From assembly GCA_964432925.1 (NCBI GenBank), contig CAYSPM010000121.1, positions 1-8,785 on the forward strand: a stretch of DNA of 8,785 bases, in the 5' to 3' direction. The DNA comes from CAYNTC01 sp964432925. GTDB lineage: Bacteria > Planctomycetota > Phycisphaerae > Sedimentisphaerales > Anaerobacaceae. Both the position numbers and the translations under genes were made by a program. Below the pieces are notes generated by a model. It was not told the DNA's origin and made no database searches. It saw nothing but the letters and a program-made list of their open reading frames with translations. Numbering within the stretch: position 1 is the first letter of the stretch; each line of letters begins with the position of its first letter. This document shows positions 5,039 through 8,785 of this stretch, in pieces.

Positions 5039-7282
5039 TTAATTATAGGCCGGCAGTCTTACAATAAAAGTACTTCCTTCACCGAGTTTGCTCTCAACTG
5101 AGATTGTACCTTTGTGGGCATCGACGATAAATTTAGCAATACTAAGACCCAATCCACAACCTTCGACGCTTCGTGTGAGACGGCGGTCTACCTGATAAAA
5201 CCTCGTAAATATCCTTCTGATAGATCGACGTGGCATGCCCATGCCTTGGTCAGTCACCTGAAAACAAACCGAACCAGCCTCGTTAAAAACCTGCAACTTA
5301 ATGTGCCTGTCATTATGAGAATATTTGTAAGCGTTATCGAGCAGGTTCACAAGTACTGTCACCATCGCGTCGTGGTCAGCCAGAACGTCTGGCAGGTCTT
5401 CCTGGATGTCTATTTCAAATCTGCACCGTCCACCATTAAACTTAGTTTTAACAGCCTCTGCCGCTGCTTTGGCGATAGAATTAGCGCTCGTTTGAACAAG
5501 TCGAAAGGCTCGCTTGTTTCTTTCCATCCTGGAAAACGTTAGAAAATTCTCGATCAGTCTTGTGAGTCTTTCGTTTTCCGTTGAGACCAATTGCAAATAT
5601 TCGGTGACCTGTTGCTGGTCTTTGTAATTACCTTCCAATAGAGTATCTACCAGGACACGCATTGATGCCAGCGGTGTTTTCAATTCGTGCGAAACAGTAG
5701 CAATGAAATCGTTTTTGAGCCTGTTTATCTTTATCTGTTTTCCTACAACCTGTGCAGCTAACAAACCGGCTGCGATCATTATGGCAATGGCTAGCAATCC
5801 CGTCCACATATACACAACAGCTTGCTTGCCTGCCGTTTTTTCAAAGATATCAAAATCCTTAAAATGAATTTCAACATGCCAACCTGGAAAGAATTGCCCA
5901 AGCGTGTTTCTGAGAAAAGCTGGTTTTTCCGGATTTTCCAGGCCGCAGGCGTACATTCCAAGATTGTCTGTTATTCTATAGGAAACACCCAATTCTTTGA
6001 GGGCTTGCCCACATACATCGAAGTCAAAATTGAACCTGTCTGCTTTATGTAATAATAAATATGTCTTGTCGCCAGCTTTGTGATATATCCCATAAACCTC
6101 TTTCAGCAGATCCAGCTTGCGAAGGCTATTCTCGGGCCAAGAACTAAATGGCGCTGTAAATGCAGGCCAGCCAAAGCCAACAGCTTGTGTCTGCCTGGTC
6201 TGAGATAAACCTAATATTATAGATATTTGTCGCTTAAGTTGTTCGGTCCAACCCCATTTAAATTCTTCAATCGTGTCTAGTGTTGCACGCAGTAGTGATA
6301 CCATTTTGAGTTCATCATCTTCAGACCAAGGTTTTGACACCACTCCGACATAGTACCTGTCAAGAACGCTTACGGCTAATTCTTCGGCTGAAAGCAGCTC
6401 CTTTGCCTTCAGAACTTGCGGCTGCAGTTCTTTAGCCCATTCGCTTTGTTTTACAATTTCAATTGCTTTACTCAGAAGAAAAACCCTTGTCTCCGATGGC
6501 ATCGGTAAAAACCCGTTATCGCCGCGTGGAGTGCTATCGATAGCAGAATTTATCAAGTTTTGTAGATCAGACCGTTTGAGACCGTCTTTGGTTTCACTCT
6601 TCAGATTTATGAGCAGGATTCTTGCTCGAGCAATCAGAGCTGCGGAGGATGAACTTATGTTTTCAGGAATTTGCCCATAAGCTATTTTCTCGCACAGGGC
6701 AAGGGCCTGTTCAATTATTCCTAATTTTTTTAAACAGCGGACCTTGCCCATTAAAGCACTGTAGTGGGTGTAGTCGTCAACGATAGAATCGGCGATCTGT
6801 TCATATAACCTTGCAGCTCTGGCAAAATCCTCTAAGTTAAATTCAACGCCCCATGCTTCGTTTAACTCATCTGAAAATCCTGCTGGGGGTTCTCCGCCTC
6901 CGGTGACCGGATAAAGTAACTTTCCATTACTGTCGAAGATGATAATCGCATCACATATCTTTGAGCTGCTTTCCGTGCTTTCTCTGCCCACAAGCCTCTC
7001 GAACATCTCGACAGGCCGGCGCTCCATAGCTGCTTGTTGTTCGAGAATTTCTATTCGAGCTGACCAAAGTTCATCAATCCTATTGCTTAGTGTCCCCAGC
7101 CGCTGCCTGTAAATGTCAGAAAGTTTTTGCCTGACCGCCAGTCGCTCGTTCTTGACCGCCCGGCTCATAAACCAAAGCAAACATAAAGTAGGCAGTATTA
7201 CCGCTATCGCCAGCAGTAATACTACCCACCGCATCTGGTTACGACCGTTGCCTAATATCTTCTTGCCTGACCTTTTTATCAT
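5039..7282 (-). CDS. Membrane sensor histidine kinase with large TPR-like extracytoplasmic domain
   Basis: A 747-residue kinase that should phosphorylate one or both of the regulators encoded just downstream. A first membrane helix spans about residues 19-40 and a second about 488-512, so about 445 residues lie outside the cytoplasm. That region starts with a probable coiled coil (44-100). A short strand-turn-strand DAIIIFDSNGKLLYP follows (111-125). Next is a helical stretch (150-300) whose first part reads like TPR pairs, with ARLYEQIA, ALMGKVRCLKKLG and EQALALCEKI. Last is a segment (430-480) with YRITDNLGMYACGLEN and FFPGWHVEIHF, like the C-terminal part of a PAS/Cache fold. The kinase core follows TM2 directly, with no HAMP domain. 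HisKA has SHELKTP with His532; the ATPase has N box NLLDNAYKYS (Asn650), G1 box DQGMGM (Asp678), F box FTRFYQVD (692-699) and G2 box CGLGLS. All catalytic motifs are intact. The ligand is unknown. Confidence 0.95.
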   Translation of the reverse strand: MIKRSGKKILGNGRNQMRWVVLLLAIAVILPTLCLLWFMSRAVKNERLAVRQKLSDIYRQRLGTLSNRIDELWSARIEILEQQAAMERRPVEMFERLVGRESTESSSKICDAIIIFDSNGKLLYPVTGGGEPPAGFSDELNEAWGVEFNLEDFARAARLYEQIADSIVDDYTHYSALMGKVRCLKKLGIIEQALALCEKIAYGQIPENISSSSAALIARARILLINLKSETKDGLKRSDLQNLINSAIDSTPRGDNGFLPMPSETRVFLLSKAIEIVKQSEWAKELQPQVLKAKELLSAEELAVSVLDRYYVGVVSKPWSEDDELKMVSLLRATLDTIEEFKWGWTEQLKRQISIILGLSQTRQTQAVGFGWPAFTAPFSSWPENSLRKLDLLKEVYGIYHKAGDKTYLLLHKADRFNFDFDVCGQALKELGVSYRITDNLGMYACGLENPEKPAFLRNTLGQFFPGWHVEIHFKDFDIFEKTAGKQAVVYMWTGLLAIAIMIAAGLLAAQVVGKQIKINRLKNDFIATVSHELKTPLASMRVLVDTLLEGNYKDQQQVTEYLQLVSTENERLTRLIENFLTFSRMERNKRAFRLVQTSANSIAKAAAEAVKTKFNGGRCRFEIDIQEDLPDVLADHDAMVTVLVNLLDNAYKYSHNDRHIKLQVFNEAGSVCFQVTDQGMGMPRRSIRRIFTRFYQVDRRLTRSVEGCGLGLSIAKFIVDAHKGTISVESKLGEGSTFIVRLPAYN

Positions 7283-7289
7283 CTTCTCT

Positions 7290-7305
7290 GCCAGGCAAAC
7301 CTGGC
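7290..7305 (-). repeat. GC-rich hairpin in the leader just before the kinase start
   Basis: A perfect 6-bp inverted repeat GCCAGG/CCTGGC with a 4-nt loop (TTTG in the minus-strand transcript) ends seven bases before the kinase ATG, in the 53-bp gap after the lipoprotein gene. There is no T-run after it, so it is not a standard terminator. The only ribosome-site-like bases (AGAG) lie immediately 3' of the stem, so the structure could modulate kinase translation relative to the lipoprotein. Confidence 0.45.
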
Positions 7306-7335
7306 GCCTCTTAATTCACTCGACTCATGCCGGAA

Positions 7336-8139
7336 TTACTTTATTACTATTGAGCCTACCCCTGCTTTTAGGTGCAACCTTCCTGTTCCTGTACCGATAG
7401 TGCCAGTGAGTGACTTTCCGACCGGCCAGCCGCCGATCTTGCCGGTGAGTGTGATTGGCACATTTGTATGAAGCGAGCCAACATCTGTTGAAGCTTCCAC
7501 TTGAGCCGACAGTTGACTTGGGCAGGTAAACTTGATATCGCCTACGTCGGTCTTGAGGTCTGCATCGCACGTAACGCCCACAGTGTCACAACAGCCTGCC
7601 TTAATGTTTCCAACACCCACTTCAAGCTTGAGTTGGGGCATAACTTGGCTGCATGTAATCGAGCCGACACCTGCGGATGCCTTTATTCGGCCGGAGATAT
7701 CTGATACCTTCACGTCTCCTACTCCCGTTTCACAATGAAGGTTGATTTGTCTCGGAGCCGTTATCTCGAAATCCACTATTATGCTACGGTTACGCACAGA
7801 GGGTTTATCAACCTTTATGTTTAGCGTATCACCAGACGGCTCAACGCGTATTTTCGTCTCTGCCGCCAATTGCTCAGCCTCTTCTGTCGTGGGAGCCTTT
7901 GCTGTGATTTTTGCAATGATGTCGCAGACTGTTACATCAGAGCCGTTTACAGTGATTGAGCCGACATCGGTCTTAACAGCTATTGTTTCTGCTGTTTGAA
8001 TAGGCGCGGATAGATGTTCGCTCCTTTTGAATTTGGCCCTACAATCGCTCCCGTAGCAGGATATGCCGCAACCTGCGACAGTGATCCAGGCACACAACAA
8101 ATAAAGCAAGAGAATCTTGACAAGACCCTTTTTCTTCAT
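7336..8139 (-). CDS. Cysteine-rich DUF4097-type beta-solenoid lipoprotein
   Basis: A 267-residue exported protein. A lysine-rich start (MKKKG), a hydrophobic helix at 7-22 and the lipobox VAGC at 21-24 mark a lipoprotein attached at Cys24. Residues about 50-267 are built of short beta repeats with a recurring (T/A)-x-V-G-(S/D/N)-(I/V/L) turn, seen near residues 59, 140, 158, 176, 199, 220 and 261. This is the pattern of the DUF4097 putative-adhesin family, predicted to form a right-handed beta-solenoid. Apart from the lipid-bearing cysteine, the mature part has nine others (28, 33, 72, 136, 163, 183, 184, 191, 206), unusual for the family and suggestive of disulphides or metal binding. The start has AGAGGT five bases before the ATG. 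It sits between a LamG gene (37-bp gap) and the kinase gene (53-bp gap). B. subtilis LiaG, also of this kind, is encoded beside the LiaRS envelope-stress kinase pair. An accessory sensor role is therefore reasonable but inferred. Confidence 0.82.
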   Translation of the reverse strand: MKKKGLVKILLLYLLCAWITVAGCGISCYGSDCRAKFKRSEHLSAPIQTAETIAVKTDVGSITVNGSDVTVCDIIAKITAKAPTTEEAEQLAAETKIRVEPSGDTLNIKVDKPSVRNRSIIVDFEITAPRQINLHCETGVGDVKVSDISGRIKASAGVGSITCSQVMPQLKLEVGVGNIKAGCCDTVGVTCDADLKTDVGDIKFTCPSQLSAQVEASTDVGSLHTNVPITLTGKIGGWPVGKSLTGTIGTGTGRLHLKAGVGSIVIK

Positions 8140-8144
8140 TTCGC

Positions 8145-8150
8145 ACCTCT
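8145..8150 (-). promoter_or_regulatory. Ribosome binding site of the lipoprotein gene
   Basis: AGAGGT on the minus strand, five bases before the ATG at 8139 and following an A-rich stretch. It fixes the start that supplies the complete lipoprotein signal peptide. Confidence 0.7.
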
Positions 8151-8176
8151 TTTTTTATTTCGAATGTGGTCTCGAT

Positions 8177-8785
8177 TTATTTGCCTTTGGAAAGCGATAT
8201 GATTTCATCTTCCGACAAGGCGTAATTGTAGATGCGCACATCATCTATCAGGCCGTCGTAAAAACGGTCGGTGTGCTCACTGTTCCTTCCTATATTGACA
8301 GCGAAATCACCAGTGGCTATGGAACCCGTATGATCCGTAGTACCTTGCTGTAGGCCGTCAACGTACAACCTAAGTTGAGTTCCATTATAAGCTCCAGCCA
8401 AATGGTGCCAGAGACCATTAAATGAATTATCCACAGGGTGCCGGACTGCGTACCAATCACCGTCATAGATGAAAAACTCTATACTATTGTCTTCATAGTG
8501 CTTTATCGCGTAACCGTGGTCACCTTTGGTTACATAAGGATTATTTTCACTGTTACCAGCATCATCTGTTTTCACCCACGCTGAAAGCGTGATCTGGCCA
8601 CTGATATCAAAACTTGATTCCTTCTCAATTTCCACATAGTCATCCTCACCGTCGAATTCAAGTGCGCCACCGATCTTGCCATTACTTGGTCGCCATGTAG
8701 GATCACCTTGTAGAGTTCCGTTATTACCGTTGCCGGAACTGTCAACAGCAATAGAGCCTTCACTTTCATCAAGCTTCCACCAGCC
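8177..8785 (-). CDS. LamG (concanavalin A-like) domain protein, C-terminal part; 5' end outside the window
   Basis: The frame is open from the right window edge to the TAA at 8177, giving 203 residues. The GTG at 8635 is only an internal Val, because the codons upstream of it encode the normal beginning of the domain. The visible part is one full LamG/Laminin_G_3 jelly roll. It opens with GWWKLDES and DSSGNGNNGTL, then GKIGGALEFDGEDDYVEI, ITLSAWVKT, WHHLAGAYNGTQLRLYVDG, FAVNIGRN and the closing signature YDGLIDDVRIYNYALSEDEI. Such domains bind glycans or proteins and are abundant in exported planctomycete proteins, often in large multidomain sequences. The protein ends a few residues after the domain (SLSKGK), with no sorting signal or membrane anchor at the C-terminus. 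The export signal and any catalytic domain would lie upstream of the window. Only 37 bp separate it from the lipoprotein gene, so co-transcription is likely. Confidence 0.88.
   Translation of the reverse strand, partial: GWWKLDESEGSIAVDSSGNGNNGTLQGDPTWRPSNGKIGGALEFDGEDDYVEIEKESSFDISGQITLSAWVKTDDAGNSENNPYVTKGDHGYAIKHYEDNSIEFFIYDGDWYAVRHPVDNSFNGLWHHLAGAYNGTQLRLYVDGLQQGTTDHTGSIATGDFAVNIGRNSEHTDRFYDGLIDDVRIYNYALSEDEIISLSKGK

Noticed and set aside
5114..5542. 142-codon plus-strand open frame
   Set aside because: It lies antisense to the conserved HisKA/ATPase region of the kinase, has no ribosome site and no recognisable protein pattern; it is a shadow.
8572..8772. 66-codon minus-strand frame overlapping the LamG gene
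   Set aside because: It is in another frame from the clear LamG domain coding and shows no motif.

Overview
The window looks like chromosomal DNA from an anaerobic or facultatively anaerobic bacterium of moderate GC (a little under 50% by eye). The gene styles together suggest a Planctomycetota member of the Phycisphaerae/Sedimentisphaerales kind: a ferredoxin-dependent 2-oxoacid oxidoreductase, a stand-alone FHA-GAF protein, an exported LamG protein, and a large histidine kinase with a long extracytoplasmic region. That placement is an inference from gene style only; no rRNA or other phylogenetic marker is present. No mobile element, CRISPR array, tRNA or rRNA was seen.

Left part (1-2490, all minus strand). 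A two-cluster ferredoxin (1170-1445) and the alpha subunit of a VorB/KorA-type 2-oxoacid:ferredoxin oxidoreductase (94-1173) overlap by 4 nt (GTGA). A candidate sigma70 promoter (TTTACA-17-TAGAAT) precedes them. The frame right after vorB starts an ORF that runs off the left edge; its 30 residues do not look like the expected TPP-binding beta subunit and weakly resemble the start of 3-dehydroquinate synthase. Upstream, an FHA-GAF protein (1609-2490) has its own near-consensus promoter (TTGACA-17-GATAAT).

Middle (2491-3643). A divergent intergenic region of about 320 bp carries the FHA-GAF promoter on one strand and a candidate hisA promoter (TTGAAG-17-TAAAAT) on the other. hisA (2813-3535) is the only complete plus-strand gene and has no other his gene next to it in the window.

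Right part (3644-8785, all minus strand). Read in transcription order, this is a compact five-gene array: a LamG-domain protein running off the right edge, a cysteine-rich DUF4097-type lipoprotein, a 747-residue membrane histidine kinase with a TPR-like extracytoplasmic sensor, and two tandem OmpR/PhoB-type response regulators that overlap by 23 nt. Gaps are 37, 53 and 23 bp and then the overlap, consistent with one transcript. The two regulators have nearly the same receiver but much more diverged DNA-binding domains. The likeliest reading is an envelope- or surface-sensing system in which one kinase feeds two regulators with different targets. This array is the most interesting part of the window.
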